This document shows, piece by piece, positions 24,312-31,590 of a stretch of DNA of 43,571 nucleotides. The notes beneath the pieces are model-generated. The model saw only the letters and a program-made list of their open reading frames with translations, searched no databases and had not been told where the DNA came from. A program made the translations under genes and the position numbers. Source of the stretch: Methylobacterium cerastii (lineage in GTDB: Bacteria > Pseudomonadota > Alphaproteobacteria > Rhizobiales > Beijerinckiaceae); NCBI RefSeq assembly GCF_022179125.1, contig NZ_BPQG01000082.1:1-43571 (forward strand), written 5' to 3'. Each line of letters begins with the position of its first letter. The stretch's first letter is position 1.

Positions 24312-24878
24312 TCAGCGATGGTAATCCGGTCGAAGCCGCCGCATCGCGCGAAGCTTCGCCGCCCGCACGGACGGGGTCTGCAGCAGGTCCGCGCAGAACA
24401 GGATCGGCAGGGGCACGAGCGGTTCCGAGACGGGCCCGTCCTTGTGCATGAGCGCCATCGGCGTCCGCGCCGCCGCGGCTTTGACGGCCGCATCGAGGGA
24501 CATGAGCGGCTCGACGCCGCCGTGGCCGCGCTCCAGCACGACCGCGCCCCATCCGTGGCCCTGCTCCTTCAGGTACGCGGAATCCTGCGCCGTCAGGCAG
24601 GCGGCGAAGGCGTAGCCCTCGACGTCGCGACGGAGCGCGGCGGAGCCCGACGGCTCGCGGGCGGCGGCATCGAGCCGGAGCGTCGGCAGGACGGCGAGAT
24701 CGAGAACGGCGAAACCGAGCAGGGCGACCCACGTGGTCGCCTTCCGAGAGATCGCAAACCGGCCTTCGCCACGCGTCGATGTTCGCACCATCATCCGGTC
24801 TCCGCTGTCGCCGGCGAACGAGGCCGCCGACATGTCGGCCGGTCGCTCGACGGAGCCGGGCCTCATGGAAAGTCTCAC
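24312..24878 (-). CDS. Exported/anchored protein, possibly Tai4-like (T6SS immunity fold), 160-188 aa
   Basis: After a basic N-terminal region a hydrophobic segment (WVALLGFAVLDLAVLPTL) would export or anchor the protein. The mature part has FAACLTAQDSAYLKEQG, a Trp-containing helix, a long Ala-rich helix, and PLPILFCADLLQTPSVRAAK. The two spaced cysteines and helical layout recall Tai4-type periplasmic immunity proteins, but similarity is faint. GTG 24878 overlaps the upstream gene's stop (GTGA). ATG 24794, with GGAG upstream, would give a cleaner signal peptide and 160 residues. It is the last gene of a three-gene operon of exported proteins. Confidence 0.6.
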   Translation of the reverse strand: MRLSMRPGSVERPADMSAASFAGDSGDRMMVRTSTRGEGRFAISRKATTWVALLGFAVLDLAVLPTLRLDAAAREPSGSAALRRDVEGYAFAACLTAQDSAYLKEQGHGWGAVVLERGHGGVEPLMSLDAAVKAAAARTPMALMHKDGPVSEPLVPLPILFCADLLQTPSVRAAKLRAMRRLRPDYHR

Positions 24879-25414
24879 GGTTCGACCGCGACGACGTCGG
24901 TCGCGACGAGGTACGGGCTGCGCTTCGGTGCGGGTCCGGGCTCGGCAAGCAACGCGGCGCGCTCGGCGGTGACCAGGGCCACCCCCTGCCAGCGCGCGAC
25001 GTCCTCACCCGGATCGGCCGCCTCGGCCGCGAGGGCGTAGGGGCTGCCGACCATGCTGCCCGTGGTCATCGGGCAACCGCCGTGATCCTCGGCCAAGGTC
25101 AGCGCCGCCCCGGCGGCGTCGAAGGCGAGGGTGCCGGAGATGCGCCGCGCCTCGCCCGGGTACCAGGTCTCGACGGTGCCATGGGCGCCCGACAGCGTCC
25201 CGTGCAGGAGGAAGATGCAGCTGAACGAAGGCATGCCCTCGACCCCGCCGCGGCCCTCGGCGAAGGCGCCGGCGACACGGTCGCCCTTCACCACCAGGGT
25301 GAGGCTGTCATAACGCCCAGAGCGCGGCGCAGGCTCGGCCATCGCCGCTCCGCACCAGGCCACCGCCGCGAGGGCACCGGACACGGCCCGGCGCGGCCGG
25401 GCCGCCCGGATCAC
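24875..25414 (-). CDS. Exported hypothetical protein, 179 aa
   Basis: A basic N-terminus and hydrophobic core ending in AMAEP form a signal peptide cleaved near residue 27. The mature protein is beta-rich: GRYDSLTLVVKGDRVAGAF, FSCIFLLHGTL, VETWYPGEARRISGTLAF and VARWQGVALVTAERAALL. This suggests a lipocalin- or beta-sandwich-like periplasmic protein, with cysteines in SFSCIF and GGCPM that may form a disulfide. Family not recognised. Start GTG 25414 overlaps the upstream stop (GTGA), and its stop overlaps the next GTG, so the three genes are translationally chained. Confidence 0.65.
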   Translation of the reverse strand: MIRAARPRRAVSGALAAVAWCGAAMAEPAPRSGRYDSLTLVVKGDRVAGAFAEGRGGVEGMPSFSCIFLLHGTLSGAHGTVETWYPGEARRISGTLAFDAAGAALTLAEDHGGCPMTTGSMVGSPYALAAEAADPGEDVARWQGVALVTAERAALLAEPGPAPKRSPYLVATDVVAVEP

Positions 25415-25926
25415 AATCCCTGCTCCAGCACCTTCACCACGGCCTCCACCCGGTCCTTGTAGTCGGCCACGTTGGCGAAGGGCCGCCAGTTGACGTCGAG
25501 CACCCCGGCATCGAACCTCAGGCCGTTCGGGTAGTTCGAGGCCGGTGCGGTCTTCTCGTCGTAGCGGACCCGGATGCCCTTGAGCTTCGCCTTGAGAGCG
25601 TCGCGGCCCATCGGATCGCGGCCGACCTGCTTCAGCCCCGCCGCCAGCGGCTCGAAGATCGTCGTCTCGAAGTAGGCCGGGTCGGAATAGTACTTGTCGT
25701 CGCCGGGGATGGTGAGCTGGTCCCACGCCACCTCGACCGGCACCGGAAAGCCGGCCGCGTCCTGGATCGCCTTCTGCTGCGCCGGATAGCGGCCCTCGCG
25801 ATAGGCGGCGATCGCCCGGCGCTCGGCCAGCCCGACCGTCGGCTCGGCCCGGACGGCGGATGCGCAGAGCAGCAGCGCGGCGGTGGCGAGCGCGTTTCGG
25901 CGTGAGAGCATGCGTGGCGTCTCCAT
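25411..25926 (-). CDS. Exported hypothetical protein, 171 aa
   Basis: First gene of the exported three-gene operon. The signal peptide carries a twin-arginine-like start (LSRRNALATAALLLCAS) and cleaves near AVRAEP. The mature region VGLAERRAIAAYREGRYPAQ, VEVAWDQLTIPGDDKYYSDP and FETTIFEPLAAGLKQVGRD ends in RFDAGVLDVNWRPFA. This is a compact alpha/beta domain without cysteines or metal motifs. I do not recognise a characterised family. Start ATG 25926; ATG 25911 (MLSRRN) is the alternative. It is divergent from another exported protein at 26168, leaving 241 bp for promoters. Confidence 0.7.
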   Translation of the reverse strand: METPRMLSRRNALATAALLLCASAVRAEPTVGLAERRAIAAYREGRYPAQQKAIQDAAGFPVPVEVAWDQLTIPGDDKYYSDPAYFETTIFEPLAAGLKQVGRDPMGRDALKAKLKGIRVRYDEKTAPASNYPNGLRFDAGVLDVNWRPFANVADYKDRVEAVVKVLEQGL

Positions 25927-26167
25927 CGGAATGCGCCGACCGTTCGTCGGCGCGGGCGGGTGAAGCGGCGAGCGAATGCTCGTCCAGGTTGCGGCGTCGA
26001 GGCCGCGGCGTCGGGCGGCGTCCGGCGCCGCTTTCGCCTGCCTAGCAGCTTCCGCACGGCGAATGGGAGAGGCGACGGGGCTCGGGCCGGCGGGGGCGGC
26101 TGCGCCCGACGCCAAACCTCTGGTATGGCGACGGGGCGGGGGCGGGGGTGAGGGCGGAGGTGACGGA

Positions 26168-26467
26168 ATGACCGGACGGACGATGCGGCTCGCGCTGTTG
26201 GCCGCGCTGCTTCCGGTGTCGCCGCTGGCGGCGGAGCCCGGCCGACGCCCCGCCGACGTGGAGCGCTACCTGACGCGCCTGACCGGCTGCCGGCACTGGA
26301 CCGGCGAAGACGCCTACGACGCGGCCCGGGGGCGGGAGATCGCCGCCGCGGTCAAGGACCTGGGCTGCGACGCCCTCGACGCGGACGAGGCGCGCCTGCG
26401 CCGTCGCCATGGCCGGAGCCCTGCGATCCTGAAGATCCTCGACGCGGCGCGCGATGCGGGCGGCTGA
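26168..26467 (+). CDS. Exported hypothetical protein, 99 aa
   Basis: Signal peptide MRLALLAALLPVSPLAAEP. The mature part is a small helical domain with CRHWTGEDAYDAARGREIAA and LGCDALDADEARLRRRHG, ending PAILKILDAARD. The two cysteines, about 32 residues apart, may form a disulfide. Short exported domains with this C-x-HW-x-GE pattern occur widely in proteobacteria with no established function. Start ATG 26168 follows GGAGGTGACGGA. It overlaps the next gene by 14 bp, so the two are coupled. Confidence 0.7.
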   Translation: MTGRTMRLALLAALLPVSPLAAEPGRRPADVERYLTRLTGCRHWTGEDAYDAARGREIAAAVKDLGCDALDADEARLRRRHGRSPAILKILDAARDAGG

Positions 26468-26957
26468 GAACGGCGCCGACGCCGACGAATCGGTTCGCCG
26501 TCGCGTCGCCCGGTTGCTGCACGTGCCGCCCCTCGCGCTGCTGTTCGCGCTCGGCCTGGCGCCGCTGTTCCTCCTGTTTCCGCTCCTGCCCGGCGGGGCC
26601 GAGGCCGATGCGGCCCGGCGGCCTGTGGCGCTCTGGCTCGGCGCGGCGTTGCTCGCGGGGCTCGCGGGAACCGTCGCGGGCGCGGCCCGGCCGCTCTACC
26701 GGGCGGCGGCGCACATACTCGTCACCTCCCTGCTGTCGATCCCGGCGATGCGCCTCGCGCTCGGGTCCGGCGTTCCGGTCCCGCACGGCCTGGCCGCCTG
26801 GCTCGGCCTCGACGGAGAATCCGCGATGGACGCCGACCTGTACGAAATCTGGCTCCTCGCCTGGCTCACCGCGTTCGGCTTGGTGGCGGCCGTCCGGCAC
26901 GGCCTCGCCCGGTTTCGGCGCACGCGCTCTGCCGCGCCGCCGGTGCTTGACCGGTGA
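26454..26957 (+). CDS. Hypothetical membrane protein, 167 aa
   Basis: Four hydrophobic stretches are visible: PPLALLFALGLAPLFLLFPLL, ALWLGAALLAGLAGTVAGAA, ILVTSLLSIPAMRLALG and IWLLAWLTAFGLVAAV. A conserved-looking outer loop carries GLDGESAMDADLYE. The N-terminus starts with an acidic stretch, and the C-terminal tail is strongly basic, as expected for a cytoplasmic end. No family recognised. Start ATG 26454 lies within the end of the preceding exported-protein gene, implying coupling. Confidence 0.6.
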   Translation: MRAAENGADADESVRRRVARLLHVPPLALLFALGLAPLFLLFPLLPGGAEADAARRPVALWLGAALLAGLAGTVAGAARPLYRAAAHILVTSLLSIPAMRLALGSGVPVPHGLAAWLGLDGESAMDADLYEIWLLAWLTAFGLVAAVRHGLARFRRTRSAAPPVLDR

Positions 26958-27015
26958 TCCGCCGCCGACATAGCTCGCCCGGCGCGGCGTCGCCCCGTCC
27001 GCAACGGAGTGGTTC

Positions 27016-27426
27016 ATGACCTGGCGCAAGCCGCTCGTCCTCGCCGCGGCGCTCGGCCTGTCGATCGCGGCCGCCCACGCGCAAACCGCTTCCCTCGACG
27101 TGCCGGTCCAGGCTGGCGCGGACGGGCCTGAGCTCGACGCCTGCCCGCGGTTGGCCGCCGTCACCGGCCTCGACCCGAAGGGCGACGACTTCCTCTCGGT
27201 GCGCAGCGGCCCCGGCGGCCGCCCCTACCGCGAGGTCGATCGCATCCATACGGGCCAGCGCCTGTCGGTCTGCGAGACCCGTGGGCCGTGGCTCGGCGTC
27301 GTGTACGCGGCCCCGGAGGGGCAGGATTGCGGCGTCGCGACGCCCTGGCCACGCCGGACCGCCTACGCGGGACCGTGCCGGTCCGGCTGGGTCCACCGGC
27401 GCTACCTCACCGACCTGGCCGGCTGA
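27016..27426 (+). CDS. Exported SH3-like domain protein, 136 aa
   Basis: Signal peptide cleaved after AAAHAQ. The mature protein holds a bacterial SH3-type barrel: LSVRSGPGGRPYREVDRIHT, GQRLSVCETRGPWLGVVY and, at the end, GWVHRRYLTDL. Four cysteines are spread through the mature chain (in DACPRL, SVCET, QDCGV and GPCRS), probably forming two disulfides. Bacterial SH3 domains often bind cell-wall peptides. Start ATG 27016 is preceded by AACGGAGTGGTT. It stands alone, 58 bp after the membrane-protein gene, in the same direction. Confidence 0.85.
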   Translation: MTWRKPLVLAAALGLSIAAAHAQTASLDVPVQAGADGPELDACPRLAAVTGLDPKGDDFLSVRSGPGGRPYREVDRIHTGQRLSVCETRGPWLGVVYAAPEGQDCGVATPWPRRTAYAGPCRSGWVHRRYLTDLAG

Positions 27427-27489
27427 GCAATTCGCAGGCGGCCGGAGGGGCAGGCGTCGATCCAGAGCCGACCCCGCGCGTGCCTTCGC

Positions 27490-27669
27490 CTACCCGCCCT
27501 TCGCCAGCAGGAAGAACGCGGTTCCGATGGCCAGGAGGCTTCGCGAGACCCAGCCGCAGGTGGTTGCGCCGACGCCGTCGTCGAGCGTCCGCAGGTGGGC
27601 GACCTGCGCGAACATCGCCGCCCAGTAGGCGGACCACAGGCCGAGGATGGAGGCCGTCGCGGTCGACAC
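27490..27669 (-). CDS. Small membrane protein, 59 aa
   Basis: A short frame beginning GTG 27669 encodes TASILGLWSAYWAAMFAQVA, then HLRTLDDGVGATTCGW, and SLLAIGTAFFLLAKGG at the end. This gives two hydrophobic helices around a polar loop. GTG lies 7 bp after the stop of the 75-residue gene upstream, so co-transcription is likely. The clean hydrophobic pattern and tight spacing are the evidence. No family recognised and no strong Shine-Dalgarno. Confidence 0.5.
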   Translation of the reverse strand: MSTATASILGLWSAYWAAMFAQVAHLRTLDDGVGATTCGWVSRSLLAIGTAFFLLAKGG

Positions 27670-27676
27670 GGTCGGG

Positions 27677-27904
27677 CTACCGGACCGCGTGCGCCGACCG
27701 CCGCTCGTGGCGCCAGGAGGCGACCGCGTCGCGACGGGCCTCGTAGGCGCGCCGGACGGACGAGCCGTCCACGCCGCGCCCCTCCGGCCCGTAGCCGAAC
27801 CGGAGGACGCCCTCCGGGCCGTAGAGCCGGCTCACCTCCGCCCGCCAGAGGCGGTCGGTGCGGGCGAGTGCCGCCTCGGTCTCCGCCAGTCGCTTCGCAT
27901 GCAT
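27677..27904 (-). CDS. Hypothetical protein, 75 aa
   Basis: A small, charged, helical soluble protein: KRLAETEAALARTDRLWRAE, VSRLYGPEGVLRFGYGPEGR, and SVRRAYEARRDAVASWRHE. I took ATG 27904; an in-frame ATG at 27955 would add 17 proline-rich residues. No known domain. The central G-rich YGPEG repeat flanked by basic helices is its most distinctive feature. It is followed at once by the small membrane protein on the same strand. Confidence 0.55.
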   Translation of the reverse strand: MHAKRLAETEAALARTDRLWRAEVSRLYGPEGVLRFGYGPEGRGVDGSSVRRAYEARRDAVASWRHERRSAHAVR

Positions 27905-28119
27905 CGAGGGGGTCCTGTCCGGCGGTGTCACAGGGTCAACGCGGCTCGGCCCCATCCGCTCCGGGCGTTGCCACGCGACAAACCGTTTCCTCGACAGGCC
28001 GGCTCCGGGACCTATCCTGAAGCGATGCCTCCCCTCATCGATGCCGTCACGAGAGCCGTCGCAGGCGGCGCTTCATCGGCCTTGCCGCGCAGGCCGGTCG
28101 TCGTAATGCCCAGCCGGGG

Positions 28120-28818
28120 ATGTGCGCCTTGACCGCCCGCAGGGCGCTGGTCGTCGGCGCCTCCCGCGGCCTCGGGCTCGGCCTCGTCGCCCGGTTCCTC
28201 GATCGCGGATGGGACGTGACGGCCACCGTGCGCCGCCCTTCCGCCGCCCTGTCCGGCCTCGCGACCGACGGCCGGCTGCGGATCGAGGCGGGCGTCGACA
28301 TCGACGACGACGCGGCGGTGACCGCCCTGCGCAGGACGCTCGCGGACGCGCCGGCCTTCGACCTCGTCTTCGTGGTCGCGGGCGTCGCCACCCAGGCCGG
28401 CACGCCGGCCGCCGCGATGCCGCGCGCGGTGGCGACGGCGGTTTTCCAGACGAACGCCCTCAGCCCGATCCGCTTCGCCGAGGCGTTCCACGCGCGCGTG
28501 GCCCCCGACGGGCTCGTCGTCCTGATGACTTCGAAGCTCGGCTCGGTCTCGCTGAACCGCGGCGGCGGCTGGAGCAGCTACCGCGCGAGCAAGGCGGCGC
28601 TCAACACCCTGGCCCGCTCCTTCGCCGGGCAGCACGCCAAGGCGGCCTGGGGCGTCGTGCTGATGCATCCGGGCTGGGTGCGCACGGATCTCGGCGGCCG
28701 GCGCGCGACCCTCGACGTCGAGACCAGCGCGCGCGGCATCGTCACGGTGCTCGAACGGCACCTCGGGCAGCGCGGCTGCGTCTTCCTCGACCACGCCGGG
28801 CAGACCGTGCCCTGGTAG
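28120..28818 (+). CDS. Short-chain dehydrogenase/reductase, 232 aa
   Basis: Classical SDR with a Rossmann start ALVVGASRGLGLGLVARFL (TGxxxGxG variant GASRGLG), the NNAG region replaced by VVAGVATQAG, and catalytic Ser/Tyr/Lys in MTSKLGSVS and WSSYRASKAALN. The length fits the CsgA/sniffer-like branch of 220-240-residue SDRs acting on small carbonyl compounds. Start ATG 28120 is preceded by GCCGGGG. Its stop codon TAG lies in the first of two perfect 19-bp repeats. Substrate unknown; no obvious operon partner. Confidence 0.92.
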   Translation: MCALTARRALVVGASRGLGLGLVARFLDRGWDVTATVRRPSAALSGLATDGRLRIEAGVDIDDDAAVTALRRTLADAPAFDLVFVVAGVATQAGTPAAAMPRAVATAVFQTNALSPIRFAEAFHARVAPDGLVVLMTSKLGSVSLNRGGGWSSYRASKAALNTLARSFAGQHAKAAWGVVLMHPGWVRTDLGGRRATLDVETSARGIVTVLERHLGQRGCVFLDHAGQTVPW

Positions 28819-28851
28819 TCCATGCGCCGCGGGGTAGTCCATGCGCCGCGG
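28814..28851 (+). repeat. Two perfect 19-bp tandem repeats over the SDR stop codon
   Basis: GGTAGTCCATGCGCCGCGG occurs at 28814-28832 and again at 28833-28851. The first copy contains the TAG stop of the SDR, and the second repeats it downstream in a different frame. Confidence 0.93.
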
Positions 28852-28884
28852 GCGGTTCCGACGGCCAAACGCCGTCGCCCGGGC

Positions 28885-29070
28885 TCAGGCCTGCGGCGCG
28901 GGACGATCCTCGAGCGTATCGCCGCGCAGGGCCGCGTCGTAGCCCGCGAGCCAGAGGTCGTGCGCCTCCATGCCTTCGGCATAGGGGCAGTCCTCGCGGC
29001 GCAGGGTCTTGCCCGGCGCGTAGAAGCCGAGCGCGTAGTGGTCCAGGTTGTCGTCCGGCGGCTGCGCCAT
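28885..29070 (-). CDS. Rmf/CrpP-fold protein (ribosome modulation factor-like), 61 aa
   Basis: The core YALGFYAPGKTLRREDCPY followed by DLWLAGYDAALRG reproduces the Rmf/CrpP pattern: G-x-x-A-G, then C-P-Y (C28-Y30), a ten-residue gap, then WL-x-G (W40-G43). Rmf dimerises 70S ribosomes in stationary phase; the related CrpP family was described in connection with fluoroquinolone resistance. I chose ATG 29070; 29088 would add six residues. It lies 40 bp before the NAD(P)H-hydrate dehydratase end, same strand. Whether it binds ribosomes is not decided by sequence. Confidence 0.75.
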   Translation of the reverse strand: MAQPPDDNLDHYALGFYAPGKTLRREDCPYAEGMEAHDLWLAGYDAALRGDTLEDRPAPQA

Positions 29071-29110
29071 GGGGTCCTCGCTTCGCAAACGTTGGAGACC
29101 GGACTCGGCC

Positions 29111-29995
29111 TCAGGTCATCACCTCGGCGAGGATGCAGGGCACCTCCGCCGGGATCTCGCGCGCCAGGAAGCCGATCCCGCCGTAGCGGCGGGCGAGCCG
29201 GCGACCGGCTTCGCCGTGGGCGTAGACGCTCCACAGAGCCGCCGCCTCGGGCTCGGCCCCGCGGGCGAGCAGCCCGACGATCAGGCCCGCGAGCGTGTCG
29301 CCCGAGCCCGAGATCGCCAGGCCGACATGCCCCATCTCGTAGCACCAGGCGCGGCCGTCGGGGGAGACGACCTGCGTCCGGCCGCCCTTCATCACCGTCA
29401 CCGTGCCGAAGCGCTCGGTGGCGCGGCGCGCCGCCGCCAGCGGGTCGGCCTCGACGGCCTCGCGATCCAGGTCGAGGAGCTTGGCCATCTCGCCCGCATG
29501 CGGGGTGATGATCGCCGGCCTGGACAGGCTTCGGGTCAGGTCCGGGTCGGCGCGGAGCGCAACGAGCGCCCCGGCGTCGAGGACGAACGCCGCCTCCTTG
29601 CCCCCGCGCACGAGGGCGGACACCACGGCTTCGGTGTCCGCGTCCTCGCTCATGCCCGGACCGGTGAGGATCGCGTCGACGGCGCCGGCCCGCTCGACGA
29701 GGTCGTCGGCGCAGTCGCGGCCGATGCCGCCGCCCTCGGTCTGCGCCAAGCCGACCACCAGGGCTTCCGGCACGGCGATGCCGATCGGGATCGCGAGGTC
29801 GCGGCACACGCCGATCTGGAGCTTGCCCGCGCCGACGCGCATCGCCGCGTCGGCGCTCAGCAGCACGGCACCGGGCAGGCCCGTGCAGCCTGCCACGATG
29901 AGGACGCAGCCGCGGCCGTCCTTGCTGTCGCCCTCCGGCTTAGGGGGGGCCATGCCGCGGAGCACGTGCTCGGTCAGCGGTGTCACGGCGCCCAT
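29111..29995 (-). CDS. nnrD: ADP-dependent NAD(P)H-hydrate dehydratase (NnrD/CARKD domain), 294 aa
   Basis: Repairs hydrated NAD(P)H back to NAD(P)H using ADP or ATP in the cytosol. The ribokinase-like domain shows GCVLIVAGCTGLPGAVLLSA, VDAILTGPGMSED and ITPHAGEMAKLL. It also has VTVMKGGRTQVVSPDG and the nucleotide-binding anion hole ISGSGDTLAGLIVGLLARG. This is the dehydratase half only. The epimerase (YjeF N-terminal) domain usually fused to it is absent here. Start ATG 29995. It lies 40 bp after the histidine phosphatase on the same strand, so probably co-transcribed. Confidence 0.93.
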   Translation of the reverse strand: MGAVTPLTEHVLRGMAPPKPEGDSKDGRGCVLIVAGCTGLPGAVLLSADAAMRVGAGKLQIGVCRDLAIPIGIAVPEALVVGLAQTEGGGIGRDCADDLVERAGAVDAILTGPGMSEDADTEAVVSALVRGGKEAAFVLDAGALVALRADPDLTRSLSRPAIITPHAGEMAKLLDLDREAVEADPLAAARRATERFGTVTVMKGGRTQVVSPDGRAWCYEMGHVGLAISGSGDTLAGLIVGLLARGAEPEAAALWSVYAHGEAGRRLARRYGGIGFLAREIPAEVPCILAEVMT

Positions 29996-30035
29996 GGCTG
30001 TCCTCCGGTCGGTTTCCGACGATGGTGCAACGCTG

Positions 30036-30806
30036 TCAGCTCTTGGCCTGTGCTTCGTTGGCGTCGGGTTCGGAAGTAACGGGAGCACCCTGTGCCTCAA
30101 GGGGTGCGACGAAGTTGTAGCGGATCAGGTCGAGGGCGGGGCCGGGCGCGGCGACCGCCGCGGGGGCGTATTCGGTGACGCCGCAATTGGCGACGTCGCC
30201 CTGCGCGTCGATGGCCAGGATCTCAGCCTCGGTCCTATTCTCCAGCAGGTAGCGCAGGCACAGGACCACCACCTGGTGGGCGACCAGGAGGATGCGCTGG
30301 CCCTCGTAATGCAGCGCCATCGTGTCGAGCGCGCTGCGCAGGCGCAGGATGACGTCGCACCAGCTCTCGCCGCCCGGGGGCCGGTGGTAGAACTTGCCGA
30401 GGTCGGTGCGGAGTTCCGCCTGCTCGGGGTGCAACTGCTCGATGCCGGCGCGGGTGAGGCGATCGAGGATGCCGAACTCCTTCTCGCGCAGGCGCTCGTC
30501 GACCAGCAGCGGCGGCGCGCCGGCGGCGAGCGCCCCCGATGCGCGGATCGCCTCGGCCGTCTGGACCGCGCGGCGGTAGGGCGAGGCCAGGACGAGGTTC
30601 GGCCGCGCGTCGGCGGGCATCGCGGCGAACCAGCGCCCGAGGGCTTCGGCCTGCCGGTGGCCGCGTTCGCTCAACGGCACGTCGACGTCGCGCTCGGCGA
30701 TGTCGATCCGCGTCGCGCCGGCGGCCTGGGCCGCATCGCGGGCGACGTTGCCGGCGCTCTCGCCATGGCGGACGATCCAGAGGCGAAGCGGCTGTCTGTG
30801 CGGCAC
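30036..30806 (-). CDS. Histidine phosphatase family protein (phosphoglycerate-mutase-like), 256 aa
   Basis: The phosphohistidine motif is at the N-terminus: WIVRHGESAGN with R13 and H14. A second arginine is in LASPYRRAVQTAEAI, the acid in REKEFGILDR, and the second histidine in ILLVAHQVVVLCLRYLL. All catalytic residues are present. Family members dephosphorylate sugar phosphates, nucleotides or proteins; this one's substrate is unknown. Start ATG 30806. It is upstream of the NAD(P)H-hydrate dehydratase with a 40-bp gap, which may hint at nucleotide-metabolite repair. A C-terminal tail of about 40 residues extends past the usual fold. Confidence 0.92.
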   Translation of the reverse strand: MPHRQPLRLWIVRHGESAGNVARDAAQAAGATRIDIAERDVDVPLSERGHRQAEALGRWFAAMPADARPNLVLASPYRRAVQTAEAIRASGALAAGAPPLLVDERLREKEFGILDRLTRAGIEQLHPEQAELRTDLGKFYHRPPGGESWCDVILRLRSALDTMALHYEGQRILLVAHQVVVLCLRYLLENRTEAEILAIDAQGDVANCGVTEYAPAAVAAPGPALDLIRYNFVAPLEAQGAPVTSEPDANEAQAKS

Positions 30807-30860
30807 GGAAGTCTCCAGCCGCCACCGGTCGGCCGGCGCGGCATCGGTTGTCGAGATGGA

Positions 30861-30887
30861 CGACGGTTGCGCAGGCGCAAACCGTCG
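30861..30887. promoter_or_regulatory. Imperfect hairpin upstream of histidine phosphatase
   Basis: CGACGGTTGCGC (30861-30872) pairs with GCGCAAACCGTCG (30875-30887) with a single bulged base and a 2-nt loop. It lies 55 bp upstream of the phosphatase start and 143 bp beyond the end of the gene at 31030-31419. It could be an operator, a leader structure or a terminator for the upstream gene. Confidence 0.4.
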
Positions 30888-31029
30888 CGGCGGCCGGAAC
30901 GATCCTTACGAAGGGCACGAGGAAGCCCGCCAACGTCAACCGGGCGGGCTCGCAGTCGTCGCACGCGGCGACGGCGATTTCGCCAGGACCACGGCTCGAA
31001 CGCAGGCGACGCATCCGGCCGTGGGGTGC

Positions 31030-31419
31030 TCAGCTCCGCGCGACGATCGGACGGCCGGCGGGGCCGAAGCCGTGCTTCGCCCCGGCCCGGCTGACGACGC
31101 CGAACCGCAGCACCGCCTGTTCCAGGTAGTCGATCGCCGCGATCAGGTGCGCGCGCGCCGTCTCGATCGCCTCCGTCCCGTCCTCCGGCCTGCCGTCGGC
31201 GAGCTTCACCGCGGCGATCAGCACGCGGTCGCGCTCGTCCTCGATCCGCCGGTCGCGCTCGACCGAGCCGCGGATCTCGGCGTCGAAGGCGGCGACCACC
31301 GACCAGGGGAGGGCGTCGGCGCCGACCTGGTCGACGAAAGTCTGGACGACGAAGGTCTGGGCGTGCCGACGCCCGGCGGCGGCGGCCCGGCGCAGGGTTT
31401 CGGCGAGGTCGGCATCCAT
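31030..31419 (-). CDS. Hypothetical protein, 129 aa
   Basis: An all-helical, soluble, acidic protein. Its landmarks are LAETLRRAAAAGRRHAQTFV, VVAAFDAEIRGSVERDRRIE, ERDRVLIAAVKLADG, and LIAAIDYLEQAVLRFG at the end. No known domain recognised. Three amphipathic helices suggest a four-helix bundle. Start ATG 31419 is preceded by GGAGCTTTCC. The 223 bp downstream (30807-31029) hold only the hairpin at 30861-30887. It lies upstream of no obvious partner. Confidence 0.6.
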   Translation of the reverse strand: MDADLAETLRRAAAAGRRHAQTFVVQTFVDQVGADALPWSVVAAFDAEIRGSVERDRRIEDERDRVLIAAVKLADGRPEDGTEAIETARAHLIAAIDYLEQAVLRFGVVSRAGAKHGFGPAGRPIVARS

Positions 31420-31536
31420 GGAAAGCTCCCGCGTCCGTGCGCGTCCTGCCGGGCGTCGGCAGGGCGCGGCGTGCCTTCCTATACGCTTGCACGCCGCGAG
31501 GGAGCGCCTGCGGGGGATGGCCGCGGATCGGGGGCG

Positions 31537-31590
31537 GCCCTCAAGCCGGCGGCAGCCCTCAAGCCGGCGGCGGCTCTCAAGCCGGCGGCG
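31537..31590 (-). repeat. Three 18-bp tandem repeats over the mhqD-like stop codon
   Basis: Units 31537-31554, 31555-31572 and 31573-31590 share CTCAAGCCGGCGGC with one to two mismatches. The third unit contains the stop codon of the hydrolase (31577-31579), and the other two repeat it downstream. Confidence 0.92.
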
